Assembly (NCBI RefSeq): GCF_018760785.1
Contig: NZ_JAHHZO010000004.1
Span: 310,001 to 374,000, forward strand
From: Rhizobium sp. CSW-27
GTDB taxonomy: Bacteria; Pseudomonadota; Alphaproteobacteria; Rhizobiales; Rhizobiaceae
Length of the DNA: 64,000 bases
Direction: 5' to 3'
Positions 47,022-57,531 of this stretch are shown piece by piece; the first letter of the stretch is position 1, and each line of letters opens with the position of its first letter. The notes beneath the pieces are model-generated. The model saw nothing but the letters and a program-made list of their open reading frames with translations. It searched no databases and was not told the DNA's origin. The translations under genes were made by a program, and so were the position numbers.

Positions 47022-48059
47022 ATGACCATTCATACGTCCGTCCTCAGCGCGATCGGCAACACTCCCCTGATCCGCCTCAAGGGCGCATCCGAACGCACGG
47101 GCTGCGAAATCCTCGGCAAGGCCGAATTCCTCAACCCCGGCCAGTCGGTGAAGGATCGCGCCGCACTGTTCATCATTCGCGATGCGGAACGGAAGGGCCT
47201 GCTGCGGCCGGGCGGCGTCATCGTGGAAGGCACGGCCGGCAATACCGGCATCGGCCTGACGCTGGTTGCCAAGGCACTCGGCTACCGCACTGTGATCGTC
47301 ATTCCGGAAACGCAGAGCCAGGAGAAGAAGGATGCCCTGAAGCTTCTCGGCGCCGAACTGGTTGAAGTGCCGGCCGTCCCCTACAAGAACCCGAACAATT
47401 ACGTGAAGCTGTCCGGTCGCCTGGCCGAGGAACTGGCAAAGACCGAGCCGAACGGCGCGATCTGGGCGAACCAGTTCGACAATGTCGCCAACCGCGAGGC
47501 GCATATCGAAACCACGGCGCCGGAAATCTGGGAGCAGACGGGCGGCAAGGTGGATGGCTTCATCTGCGCCGTCGGCTCCGGCGGCACGCTGGCGGGCACC
47601 GGGCTCGGCCTGAAGGCAAAGAATCCGGCGATCAAGATCGGGCTTGCCGATCCGGAAGGCGCAGCCCTTTATGCGTATTATGCGCATGGCGAACTGAAGT
47701 CGGAAGGCTCCTCGATCACCGAGGGCATCGGCCAGGGCCGCATCACCGCCAATCTGGAAGGTTTTTCCCCGGATTTCGCCTATCGCATTGCGGATGCCGA
47801 AGCACTGCCGCTGGTGTTCGATCTCGTCGAGAACGAAGGCCTCTGCCTTGGCGGGTCGTCGGGCATCAATATCGCCGGCGCCATCCGTCTTGCGGAGGAT
47901 CTTGGCCCCGGCCACACCATCGTGACGATCCTGTGCGACTACGGCAACCGTTACCAGTCGAAGCTGTTCAATCCGGACTTCCTGAAGTCCAAGGGCTTGC
48001 CCGTGCCGGGCTGGCTGGTGCACAAACGCAGCATCGAGGTTCCCTTCCAGACAGCCTGA
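47022..48059 (+). CDS. cysK: Cysteine synthase A (O-acetylserine sulfhydrylase)
   Basis: The 345-residue PLP enzyme makes cysteine from O-acetylserine and sulfide. The PLP lysine is K44 in PGQSVKDRAA, with the substrate loop EGTAGNTGIGLTL and the phosphate-binding GSGGTLAGTG. It is slightly longer than classic CysK (about 320) with an extended C-terminus (GLPVPGWLVHKRSIEVPF), as in the group sometimes annotated as a second cysteine synthase. It heads an operon: an AlaX-type gene starts 9 bp after it, and a sulfurtransferase fusion follows. Confidence 0.93.
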   Translation: MTIHTSVLSAIGNTPLIRLKGASERTGCEILGKAEFLNPGQSVKDRAALFIIRDAERKGLLRPGGVIVEGTAGNTGIGLTLVAKALGYRTVIVIPETQSQEKKDALKLLGAELVEVPAVPYKNPNNYVKLSGRLAEELAKTEPNGAIWANQFDNVANREAHIETTAPEIWEQTGGKVDGFICAVGSGGTLAGTGLGLKAKNPAIKIGLADPEGAALYAYYAHGELKSEGSSITEGIGQGRITANLEGFSPDFAYRIADAEALPLVFDLVENEGLCLGGSSGINIAGAIRLAEDLGPGHTIVTILCDYGNRYQSKLFNPDFLKSKGLPVPGWLVHKRSIEVPFQTA

Positions 48060-48067
48060 GACAGTCA

Positions 48068-48805
48068 ATGAGCACAACAGCCCTCTACCGCGACGATTTC
48101 TATCTTTCCACGGCAGAGGGCACGGTGACGGCCGTGCGCGAGGATGGCGCCATAGAGCTCGACCAGACCTGCTTCTATGCCACCTCCGGCGGTCAGCCGG
48201 GGGACACAGGCTTTCTGGAGAGAGAGGACGGCAGCCGGATACAGCTCGGCCAGACCCGCCACGGCGAAAGCAAGGACATCATCCTGCACATGCCGCTTGC
48301 GGGCGAAATGCGCCCCGAGGTTGGCGAGAGGCTCGTTCTGCATGTCGACTGGCCGCGCCGCTACAGGCTGATGCGCATGCATACGGCCTGCCATCTGCTG
48401 TCCGTCGTCTGCCCCTTCCCGATCACCGGCGCGGCCGTCGGCGAGGAGGAATCGCGCGTCGATTTCGACATGACGGAGACCATCGACAAGGATGAGGTGA
48501 CGGCAAGGCTGATGCAGCTCGTCTCGGAAAACCATCCGGTCTTCCTCAACTGGATCACCGACGAGGAACTGATCGCCAATCCGGATATCGTCAAATCGAA
48601 GAACGTACGCCCGCCGGTCGGGCTTGGCCGCGTCAGCCTTGTCTGCATCGGGGAAAACTCCAGCGTTGACAGCCAGCCATGCGGCGGCACACATGTTTCC
48701 GAAACCCAGGAGGTCGGCGCGATTCACATCGCGAAGATCGAAAAGAAGGGCAAGGAAAACCGTCGCTTCCGCATCCGCTTCGGCACGCCCGCCGATGAGG
48801 CCTGA
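48068..48805 (+). CDS. AlaX-type alanyl-tRNA editing protein
   Basis: The 245-residue protein corresponds to the free-standing editing domain of alanyl-tRNA synthetase, which hydrolyses mischarged tRNA. The zinc-binding motifs are MRMHTACHLL (HxxxH) and QPCGGTHVSE (CxxxH), and YATSGGQPGDTG is the usual N-terminal signature. The gene lies between cysK and the sulfurtransferase fusion. The context makes one wonder whether it clears Cys- or Ser-mischarged tRNA, but the sequence does not settle specificity. Confidence 0.9.
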   Translation: MSTTALYRDDFYLSTAEGTVTAVREDGAIELDQTCFYATSGGQPGDTGFLEREDGSRIQLGQTRHGESKDIILHMPLAGEMRPEVGERLVLHVDWPRRYRLMRMHTACHLLSVVCPFPITGAAVGEEESRVDFDMTETIDKDEVTARLMQLVSENHPVFLNWITDEELIANPDIVKSKNVRPPVGLGRVSLVCIGENSSVDSQPCGGTHVSETQEVGAIHIAKIEKKGKENRRFRIRFGTPADEA

Positions 48806-48840
48806 GCGGCGGCCATTGCAAGCGCGCTGAGGAGTGGAGC

Positions 48841-50256
48841 ATGGGCAAGAGCCGTTTTGTCGTTTCGGCGGACTGGGTGGAAAGCCAACTGGGTGTGCCG
48901 GGCTTCCGCATCGTGGATGCCTCCTGGTATCTGCCGGCGCAGAAGCGCAATGGCGCCGCCGAATATGCGGAAGGCCATATTCCGGGCGCCGTCTTTTTCG
49001 ACCAGGATGCCATAGCCGATCATTCCACGGGCCTGCCGCATTCCCTGCCCTCGCCGGAATTCTTTGCCGAAACGATGGGCAAGCTCGGCATCAGCGAGCG
49101 CGACGTGATCGTCGTCTATGACGGTCCGGGCTTCTTTTCCGCCCCGCGCCTCTGGTGGATGCTGCGGGCCATGGGTGCGGAAAAGGTCTATGTGCTGGAT
49201 GGCGGCCTCGACGGCTGGAAGCGCGACGGCCGCCAGCTGGAATCCGAACTGCCGGAACCGGAGCCCGCCGTGTTTACCCCGAAATTCCGCGGCCGCCGCG
49301 TCACGACGTTCGAGGAAATGCGCGGCATCGTAGACAATCGCACGGCGCAGGTGGTTGATGCGCGTGGCGGCGGACGCTTTACCGGCGAGGAGGCAGAGCC
49401 ACGCGCCGGCATGCGCTCCGGTCATATGCCGGGCGCGCGCAGCCTGCCTGCCGCCAGCCTCTCCGAAGGCGGCCATCTGAAGGATCTCGACACGCTGAAG
49501 GCGATGATGGACGAAGCCGGCATCGATCTTTCGCGCCCGGTCGTCACCAGTTGCGGCTCGGGCGTTACCGCCGCCGTCGTCACGCTCGCGCTCGAATCGC
49601 TCGGCCACACCAACAATTCGCTCTATGACGGTTCCTGGTCGGAATGGGGCGGCCGCACCGACACGCCCGTCGTCACCGGCCCCGCCGAGACGCTCGACCG
49701 CCCGGCACACGGGCCGATCAAGGCGCATGTCACGCAGCTTGAAATGACCGCCCCGCCGCGCCAGAGCCTGCCGATGCCGGTCAACCTGCACACGGCGATC
49801 ATCGTGGCGAAGGACATTCCGCTGCACTATTACCGCTATCTCTACCGTCAGGTCGGCAAGCGCTGGCACTGGTACAAGCGCCTGCGCATGCCCGATGACG
49901 AACTGGAAGCGATCCTGCGCAACGAGCGCGTTTCGGTGACCGTTCTTTACGTCAACGGCGCGCCGGCTGGCTTCTTCGAGCTGAACAAGCTGAGCGACGA
50001 AGTGGTGGAACTGTCCTATTTCGGCCTCTTCGAACACGCGCTCGGCCTCGGCATCGGCAAATGGTTCCTGCTGCAGGCGCTTTATTCCGCCTGGCAGATG
50101 AACCCGAAGAAGGTCATCGTCTCGACCAACACGCTGGATCATCCGCGTGCGCTGCCGCTCTACCAGATGATGGGCTTTGCCCCGGTCGGCACCAGCGAGG
50201 CCTGGATCGAACCCATGTCGGATGCGGAACTGCTGGCGCTCGCCAAGCGGGACTGA
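48841..50256 (+). CDS. sseA: 3-Mercaptopyruvate sulfurtransferase fused to a GNAT acetyltransferase
   Basis: The 471-residue protein has two rhodanese domains in residues 1-285. The first holds RLWWMLRAMGAEKVYVLDGG; the second carries the active-site cysteine C238 in TSCGSGVTAA, the CG[S/T]GVTA loop of mercaptopyruvate sulfurtransferases. After a linker (about 285-305) comes a GNAT domain of about 165 residues (TVLYVNGAPAGFFELNK, the acetyl-CoA loop LGLGIGKWFLLQAL, and ALPLYQMMGFAPVG). Rhizobia usually encode these as two adjacent genes. No stop or internal ribosome binding site separates them; an internal ATG at 49744 has no Shine-Dalgarno. Confidence 0.9.
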   Translation: MGKSRFVVSADWVESQLGVPGFRIVDASWYLPAQKRNGAAEYAEGHIPGAVFFDQDAIADHSTGLPHSLPSPEFFAETMGKLGISERDVIVVYDGPGFFSAPRLWWMLRAMGAEKVYVLDGGLDGWKRDGRQLESELPEPEPAVFTPKFRGRRVTTFEEMRGIVDNRTAQVVDARGGGRFTGEEAEPRAGMRSGHMPGARSLPAASLSEGGHLKDLDTLKAMMDEAGIDLSRPVVTSCGSGVTAAVVTLALESLGHTNNSLYDGSWSEWGGRTDTPVVTGPAETLDRPAHGPIKAHVTQLEMTAPPRQSLPMPVNLHTAIIVAKDIPLHYYRYLYRQVGKRWHWYKRLRMPDDELEAILRNERVSVTVLYVNGAPAGFFELNKLSDEVVELSYFGLFEHALGLGIGKWFLLQALYSAWQMNPKKVIVSTNTLDHPRALPLYQMMGFAPVGTSEAWIEPMSDAELLALAKRD

Positions 50257-50478
50257 GCGGTTCTCGCAAAACGGCGGCGGCGGCTTGTGCCTTCGTCGGC
50301 ACGACGCGGCAAGCCCCGGCCTACAGCCCCCGTCGGACATCGTCTTCCCGACGAAGAGAGGGGAGACAGGCAGCGGACGCTCCGGCTCGCGAACGGGCGC
50401 GGTCGGAATCCGTTTCCCGCAGCCTCGTTCAGTCCATGGCGGCGGCCGCGAACCTGTTCTGCAGCGCGCGTGTTCGCC

Positions 50479-51309
50479 TCAATGCGTCAGCGTCTCGTCG
50501 GACAGATCCGGAACGTCGGAGAGGCGCACGAAGGTAGCGCCACGGCGCTTCAGGGCGAGGATGCCGCGCGCGACACCTTCCCCGGCGGCATGCGTCGGCT
50601 GGTTGATATGGGCGAGAACCACGTCGCCGTCCCTTGCGTTGGCGATGTGCTTTTCCGAGAGCGCCGCGCCCAGCAGCGAGCCACCATCGCCATTGACCGA
50701 ATAGCCGGCGATCCGGAACCCCATGGCGCGGATCTGCATCATGGCCGAGACGTCGTATTTTGCCGTCGCGCCGCGGAACCAGTGCGGCCTGTCGACGCCG
50801 GCCGCCTGCATGGCGCTGGCGCCGCCCGCCACCTCCTGTTCCACCGCCTGTGGCGAACCGGCCGCCGCGATGCCATAGATCTGCATCGGCTGGTCCACCG
50901 CCGGCACATGGTTTTCGCCATGATTCTCCAGTTCGAACAGTTCCGGATGCGCCTTGAACAAGGCCAGCGTCTGCGGATTGCGACGCAGCCAGCGGGCAGT
51001 CACGAAGATGGTGGCGGGGATTCTTTCTGAGAGCAGAACCGAGAGGATGCGCTGGTCCACCTCGCCCATGCAGGCATCGAAGGTGAGTGCCACGCGCAGC
51101 ACGCCGGGCGTCTGGCTCTTCGGCAGATGCAGCGCCGGCTCCAGCAGCTTGGCGGCGCGCGGCACCGGCGGCTGATGCGCGCCTCTTGCCGGCTCTTGCA
51201 CCACGGATCGGGATTGCGGCGGCAGTTGCGTCGGATCGAGCGCGGCCGCCGGAGCGGCGAGGGAGAGTGTCAGCAGAAATGCCGACAGGGCGGGAAGCAA
51301 AGGCGTCAT
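50479..51309 (-). CDS. Polysaccharide deacetylase family protein
   Basis: The 276-residue protein has a signal peptide (MTPLLPALSAFLLTLSLAAPAAA) and a NodB-homology deacetylase domain: VALTFDACMGEVD (catalytic Asp), the metal-binding HG/His segment in ENHGENHVP, and DGDVVLAHINQPTHAAGEG. It likely removes acetyl groups from a cell-envelope polysaccharide outside the cytoplasm. The motif TFDAC replaces the more common TFDDG, so one catalytic Asp is changed, as in some divergent members. I chose the ATG at 51309. Confidence 0.85.
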   Translation of the reverse strand: MTPLLPALSAFLLTLSLAAPAAALDPTQLPPQSRSVVQEPARGAHQPPVPRAAKLLEPALHLPKSQTPGVLRVALTFDACMGEVDQRILSVLLSERIPATIFVTARWLRRNPQTLALFKAHPELFELENHGENHVPAVDQPMQIYGIAAAGSPQAVEQEVAGGASAMQAAGVDRPHWFRGATAKYDVSAMMQIRAMGFRIAGYSVNGDGGSLLGAALSEKHIANARDGDVVLAHINQPTHAAGEGVARGILALKRRGATFVRLSDVPDLSDETLTH

Positions 51310-51507
51310 GAAAAGGCTACCGGTGATCTGGCGCTCCCATAGCGGAGGCCGGGCGCAAAGACCACCCACCTTTTGGTGAAGGCCGGGTGTCGGCGCGGCA
51401 CGGGATCTGCAGCATGGAGCTTGATGCACCTTGCCGCGCAGGAAACGGGTGGCGGCGGTTTGGTGAAGACGGCAGGGTCGTCGGCATCGAACCGGAGGAA
51501 TGCCATC

Positions 51508-51978
51508 ATGCCCGCGATACGCTTCACCGCCATGCCCGCCGAGGCCGCCACAGCGCTGTGGAACGGTGCCACGGATGCCTACGACCATCCGCCCGAGCGC
51601 ACGATCTCGTCCGGCGAGGGCACGCCCTGCCGCCACTGCCTCGGCTTCATCGCCGCCGGCGAGTCGATGCTGGTCCTTGCCTATCGTCCCTTCCCGCAGC
51701 GGCAGCCCTATGCCGAAACCGGGCCGATCTTCCTGCATGGCGGCCCCTGCCCGCGTTACGAGGCCGTCGAGACACTGCCGCCGATGCTCGCCAGCCCGGA
51801 TTACATCCTGCGCGGCTATGATGAAAACGACCGCATCGTCTATGGCACGGGTGCCGTGACGCCGACGGAGCAGATCGCCGCCCGCGCCGCAACGCTCCTT
51901 GTCCGCCCCGAGATTGCCTATGTCCATGTGCGCTCGGCCCGCAACAATTGCTACCAGTGCCGGATCGACCGGGCCTGA
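51508..51978 (+). CDS. DUF1203 family protein
   Basis: The 156-residue protein matches DUF1203: PCRHCLGFIAAGESMLVLAYRPF and ETGPIFLHGGPCPRY in the middle and YVHVRSARNNCYQCRIDR at the end. Paired cysteines occur in both halves. CGGAGG lies ten bases before the ATG at 51508, fixing the start. The function is unknown. It is flanked by the polysaccharide deacetylase and the PadR regulator, both on the opposite strand. Confidence 0.85.
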   Translation: MPAIRFTAMPAEAATALWNGATDAYDHPPERTISSGEGTPCRHCLGFIAAGESMLVLAYRPFPQRQPYAETGPIFLHGGPCPRYEAVETLPPMLASPDYILRGYDENDRIVYGTGAVTPTEQIAARAATLLVRPEIAYVHVRSARNNCYQCRIDRA

Positions 51979-52030
51979 CACGGCCCGGTCGCAACGACCG
52001 TGCGGCGACGGCAAGCGCGGCGACAAACGC

Positions 52031-52702
52031 TCAGTCGCGGGTGGTCTGCGCGTCGAGATCCTCGGCGATCTGCAGCAGCAGTTTCACCATCGCACCGGCG
52101 CGGCGTTCGTCCTCGCCGAGGCGGCGGGCCATCACTTCGCGCAGGTTGAGCAGTGCGGCCTCCACGCTGCGCGGCAGCTCCGGCCCCTGCTCCTCCCGCC
52201 GTCCGCGACCGCCCTCGCGGCGCTGGCGCAGGCGCTCTGCCACCATGGACAGCCGCTCCAGAATGGCGCCGGTCGGTCCACGATTGCTGTCGAGATGTGC
52301 ACGCCCCTCGTCGGTGATGGAATAGCGCTTCTTGTTGCCGTCCGTTTCCGCCGTAATGTAGCCTGCCTCTTCCAGATAGGTCAGCGTCGGGTAGATGACG
52401 CCGGGGCTCGGGACATAGAAGCCATAGGTCAGCTCCTCCACATGGCGGATGATCTCGTAGCCGTGGCGCGGCTCCTTCTCGATCAGCGCCAGCACCAGCA
52501 GGCGCAGGTCGCCCTGCAGCAGGAAGCGGCCGATGCGGCTATCGCCGCCATCGTCCTGCCCGCCGTCGCCAAAACCGCGACCACGCCCGCCGCGGCCGAA
52601 ACCACGACCGAAGCCGTCGCCACGCATGGCAAACAGGCCCTCCAGATCCATCCGCATCCGGTGGCCGCGACCGGCCCCGTCTTCGCACTTGCGTCCAAAC
52701 AT
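52031..52702 (-). CDS. PadR-family transcriptional regulator
   Basis: The 223-residue protein has a Gly/Arg/Asp-rich N-terminal tail (residues 1 to about 50, with GRGFGRGGRGRGFGDGGQ), then the PadR winged helix (LLVLALIEKEPRHGYEIIRHVEELTYGFYVPSPGVIYPTLTYLEEAGYI) and a helical C-terminal dimerisation region. AAGGAT precedes the ATG at 52702. It is divergent from cpdB, and three CGATATATC-type boxes lie between the two genes, so autoregulation and control of cpdB are likely. Confidence 0.92.
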   Translation of the reverse strand: MFGRKCEDGAGRGHRMRMDLEGLFAMRGDGFGRGFGRGGRGRGFGDGGQDDGGDSRIGRFLLQGDLRLLVLALIEKEPRHGYEIIRHVEELTYGFYVPSPGVIYPTLTYLEEAGYITAETDGNKKRYSITDEGRAHLDSNRGPTGAILERLSMVAERLRQRREGGRGRREEQGPELPRSVEAALLNLREVMARRLGEDERRAGAMVKLLLQIAEDLDAQTTRD

Positions 52703-52726
52703 CGATTTATCCTTTCGATTACGTTC

Positions 52727-52875
52727 CGATATATCTAAGATAATCGCCGTCATTCCCTTTGCAAGATGCGATATATCGAAAACAGGTCTTTTCCGTTCAT
52801 TGGACGCCCTCCACCCAGAAAAACAGGCCTGAGCGCGCCATTCACAACAGGGTTCCGCGAAATGTCGATATATCG
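52727..52875. promoter_or_regulatory. Three putative PadR operator boxes
   Basis: CGATATATCT at 52727-52736, CGATATATCG at 52769-52778 and CGATATATCG at 52866-52875 repeat the same 10-bp palindrome in the PadR-cpdB intergenic region. The first lies 24 bp from the PadR start; the third is about 165 bp from cpdB. Confidence 0.75.
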
Positions 52876-53041
52876 TAGATTGTCTTTCCGGACGAATGGC
52901 GTGATTTTCCGTTGAAGCTCAGCCGGCTAAGCAAGCGCGTCCGAAGATGCTCACATATTGGCTGATCCGCTGTCATTTTCCTGATGCGTTGGCGTGACAT
53001 TGGCCCTACAGTTTCGCCGCAAACGACTGAGGGAGAGCTCC

Positions 53042-55030
<1,989 letters not shown>

Positions 55031-55050
55031 GCATGTTCAGGCATTGAGTG

Positions 55051-55080
55051 GCCGCCGGCCTTCGCGCCGGCGGCTTTTTC
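55051..55080 (+). terminator. Terminator of cpdB
   Basis: GCCGCCGGC and GCCGGCGGC form a 9-bp stem with a 6-nt loop and a TTTTTC tail, 20 bp after the stop. Confidence 0.92.
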
Positions 55081-55137
55081 GTTTCCGCGCCTTTCGTGCA
55101 GTTTCTACGCCCGTGGCGGTGCCGGCAAAGGTTCAGC

Positions 55138-55491
55138 TCAGTGCAGCACGCCCTCGTGCCGCTCGAAGCCCAGCGCCTCGAAAATGGCGAGAATGTCCTG
55201 CGGATCGTCACTGACGACGAACGGATCCATGACACTTTCCGGCCGCGCCTGACGCACGACGAACAGGAAGGGAATATCCCGCTCGATCAGTACCTGCGAT
55301 TGGGCAAACAGCAGTTCCGCCTCCAGCGTCACATCCATCAGCACGCCGAAAGCATCCTGCAGCAGGTCATCCCGCAACGGAACGGGCGCGACGGGACCGA
55401 CAATCTCGACGCCGGCCCTCTGCCAGGCAAGCCTTACAGGTTCGGAAACGAAATCCGCCGCGGCGACAATGACGACTTTCGGATGCTGCAA
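55138..55491 (-). CDS. Degenerate response-regulator receiver-like protein
   Basis: The 117-residue protein has the length and strand-helix order of a CheY-like receiver (PKVVIVAAADFVSEPVRLAWQRAGVEIVGPV, then GVLMDVTLEAEL, then PFLFVVR). The phospho-acceptor Asp in GVLMDV is kept, but the acidic pair after the first strand is AAA and the conserved Lys near the end is missing. It may therefore be an unphosphorylated pseudo-receiver or a signalling relic. It is a single gene converging on cpdB. Confidence 0.6.
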   Translation of the reverse strand: MQHPKVVIVAAADFVSEPVRLAWQRAGVEIVGPVAPVPLRDDLLQDAFGVLMDVTLEAELLFAQSQVLIERDIPFLFVVRQARPESVMDPFVVSDDPQDILAIFEALGFERHEGVLH

Positions 55492-55737
55492 CTCAATCCT
55501 GCTCCCATACGCGGGTCTGTAAACGAAACTTTACGGACCGAGACAGCAAAAGGTTCACGGCAACCCAACCAATAATCGCTCGAACTGTTTCGCCAGCCAT
55601 GCGTTTCACGCAGACTTCCATACGCGATTACCACACCCTGTGACAGAGAGCGCATTTTTTTCTTGGATTGCCGCACCGACTGACGGTGCCCGGAAACCGC
55701 CGCACGGTGCCGGATGCTAGCCTTGCCCCGAGGAGGG

Positions 55738-56703
55738 CTATTCCGCCGCCAGACGACGGTTGCCGCCATCCCGGCTCATCAGTTCTTCGAAGGCATCGCG
55801 GCTCGGGCAGTGGCTGAGGCGCTGCGCCAGCGTCTCGATCAGCCAGCCGGTGGCAGGCCCCGGCGGATTGGCCGTGCGGCGAATGTAGTAAAGCGGATAT
55901 TCGCTCGTTTCATAGGCATCGATGCTGAGCGGCATCAGGCGTCCGGATGCGATGTCCTCGCGAATCAGCGGTGCCGGCAGCCCTCCCCAACCCAGCCCGC
56001 CACGGATCAGCTGGTGCTTGGTGGCAACGTCGCTGACACGCCAGATCTTGTAGGACAAGACGTTGAAATCGCGGCCGTGCGTGATGCCGGAAGCATCGGT
56101 CACCACCAGCTGGATCTCCTCGCGCACGTCCCGCCGGGTGAGAGGCCGGTCGAGCCGCGCCAGCGGATGGTCGGCAGCCGCGACGGGCACCATGAAGGAG
56201 TGGCCGATCTTCTCCACCGTCAGCGTGTCGTCCTGCTTCAGCAGCGCGCCACCGATCCCGACCGAGGCGCGGCCGCTGGATACCATATCCATCACCATGC
56301 CGAGCTCCCCCGCATGCAGGCTGAGCGCAACGGTCGGGAAACGCCGGCCGAACTCGCCGAGCGCCTCCACCACCGCATCGGTCGGCACCATGTTGCTGAT
56401 GGCAAGCGACACGTCCGCCTCCAGCCCCTGTTTCAGCGCCTTGGCGCGGGCACGCATCACCTGCAGGTCGGAATGGATGCGCCGCGCATCGGCCAGCAGC
56501 GCCTTGCCGGCATCGGTCAGCCGCGTCTGCCGCGAACCGCTGCGCTCGAACAGCGAGACCTCCAGTTGCGCCTCCAGATTGGCGATCGTGTAGCTCACCA
56601 CCGACTGCGCCCGGTTCAGCCGACGCGAGGCGGCGGAAAAGCTGCCGCTTTCGGCAACGGCGAGAAACACCTGCAGCTGATCGAGCGTCGGATTGGCATC
56701 CAT
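55738..56703 (-). CDS. LysR-family transcriptional regulator
   Basis: The 321-residue protein has a LysR winged helix (LDQLQVFLAVAESGSFSAASRRLNRAQSVVSYTIANLEAQLEVSLFERSGSR) and an effector-binding domain. It is divergent from the azoreductase gene 130 bp away, a typical arrangement in which the regulator controls the neighbouring gene and itself. The start is the ATG at 56703 or one three codons upstream. The inducer is unknown; quinones or azo compounds are possible by context. Confidence 0.92.
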   Translation of the reverse strand: MDANPTLDQLQVFLAVAESGSFSAASRRLNRAQSVVSYTIANLEAQLEVSLFERSGSRQTRLTDAGKALLADARRIHSDLQVMRARAKALKQGLEADVSLAISNMVPTDAVVEALGEFGRRFPTVALSLHAGELGMVMDMVSSGRASVGIGGALLKQDDTLTVEKIGHSFMVPVAAADHPLARLDRPLTRRDVREEIQLVVTDASGITHGRDFNVLSYKIWRVSDVATKHQLIRGGLGWGGLPAPLIREDIASGRLMPLSIDAYETSEYPLYYIRRTANPPGPATGWLIETLAQRLSHCPSRDAFEELMSRDGGNRRLAAE

Positions 56704-56832
56704 CGGTATCATCCACTCAGTTGATGGCTTTGTTCGAGATTATCCCCATTTTCTGGATGGGTGTCCATTCCTATGTTGCAGCGCGATGGAGGCGGTGCCT
56801 CCCCCTGAACAACTCACCTGGAACGCAAAACC

Positions 56833-57447
56833 ATGTCCAAGATCCTGCTCATCACCTCCAGCCCGCGCGGCGAAGAATCGGTTTCCACCAAGGTCGCCAC
56901 CGATCTGGCCTCGGCCCTGGCCACCCGCTCCAGCGGCGAAGTCACGCTGCGTGATCTCGGCACCAACCCGATCGCCCATCTCGACACCGTCACCACCTCG
57001 GCCATCCGCAAGGCTCCGGCCGACCGCAACGCCGAAGAAGCCGCCGCTGTCGAAGTCTCCGACGCGCTGGTTGCCGAACTGATGGCGGCCGACGAGATCG
57101 TCATCGGCACCGGCCTCATCAACTTCAACATCTATTCGGGCCTGAAGAGCTGGATCGACAACATCGCCCGCGCCGGCGTCACCTTCCGCTACACCGCAGA
57201 AGGTCCGGAAGGCCTCGTCAAGGGCAAGAAGGTCTATATCGTTCTGGCCGCTGCCGGCGTCTATTCCGATGGCCCGGCCGCTCCGCTGAACCATGCCGTG
57301 CCCTATCTCAAGACCGTGCTAGGCTTCCTCGGCATGACCGATGTGGAAGTTCTCTACGTCGAGGGCCTGGCCTTCGGTCCGGAAGCCGTCGAAAAGGCGC
57401 TGGCCTCTGCCAGGAGCCGCACCGAGGAACTGGCCAAGGCTGCCTGA
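56833..57447 (+). CDS. azoR: FMN-dependent NADH-azoreductase
   Basis: The 204-residue flavoprotein belongs to the NAD(P)H-quinone/azoreductase family: MSKILLITSSPRGEESVSTKV (phosphate loop), GTGLINFNIYSGLKSWIDNIARAGVTFRYTAEGPEG and VLAAAGVYSDGPA are family signatures. It reduces quinones and azo bonds with NADH and protects against electrophilic quinones. It is followed by a strong terminator and faces a LysR regulator. Confidence 0.94.
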   Translation: MSKILLITSSPRGEESVSTKVATDLASALATRSSGEVTLRDLGTNPIAHLDTVTTSAIRKAPADRNAEEAAAVEVSDALVAELMAADEIVIGTGLINFNIYSGLKSWIDNIARAGVTFRYTAEGPEGLVKGKKVYIVLAAAGVYSDGPAAPLNHAVPYLKTVLGFLGMTDVEVLYVEGLAFGPEAVEKALASARSRTEELAKAA

Positions 57448-57478
57448 TCGGCCAAGCCTTCCGTTCAAGCGATGCGAG

Positions 57479-57510
57479 GACCGCTGCCATCGGCAGCGGT
57501 CTTCTTTTTT
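57479..57510 (+). terminator. Terminator of azoR
   Basis: GACCGCTGCC at 57479-57488 pairs with GGCAGCGGTC at 57492-57501, followed by TTCTTTTTT. Confidence 0.92.
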
Positions 57511-57531
57511 GGCCAGCCGTGCGCGAGCACC

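Noticed and set aside
48724-50340. 538-codon frame antisense to the sulfurtransferase-GNAT gene
   Set aside because: Composition is typical of a shadow frame; the plus strand has conserved rhodanese and GNAT motifs and operon context.
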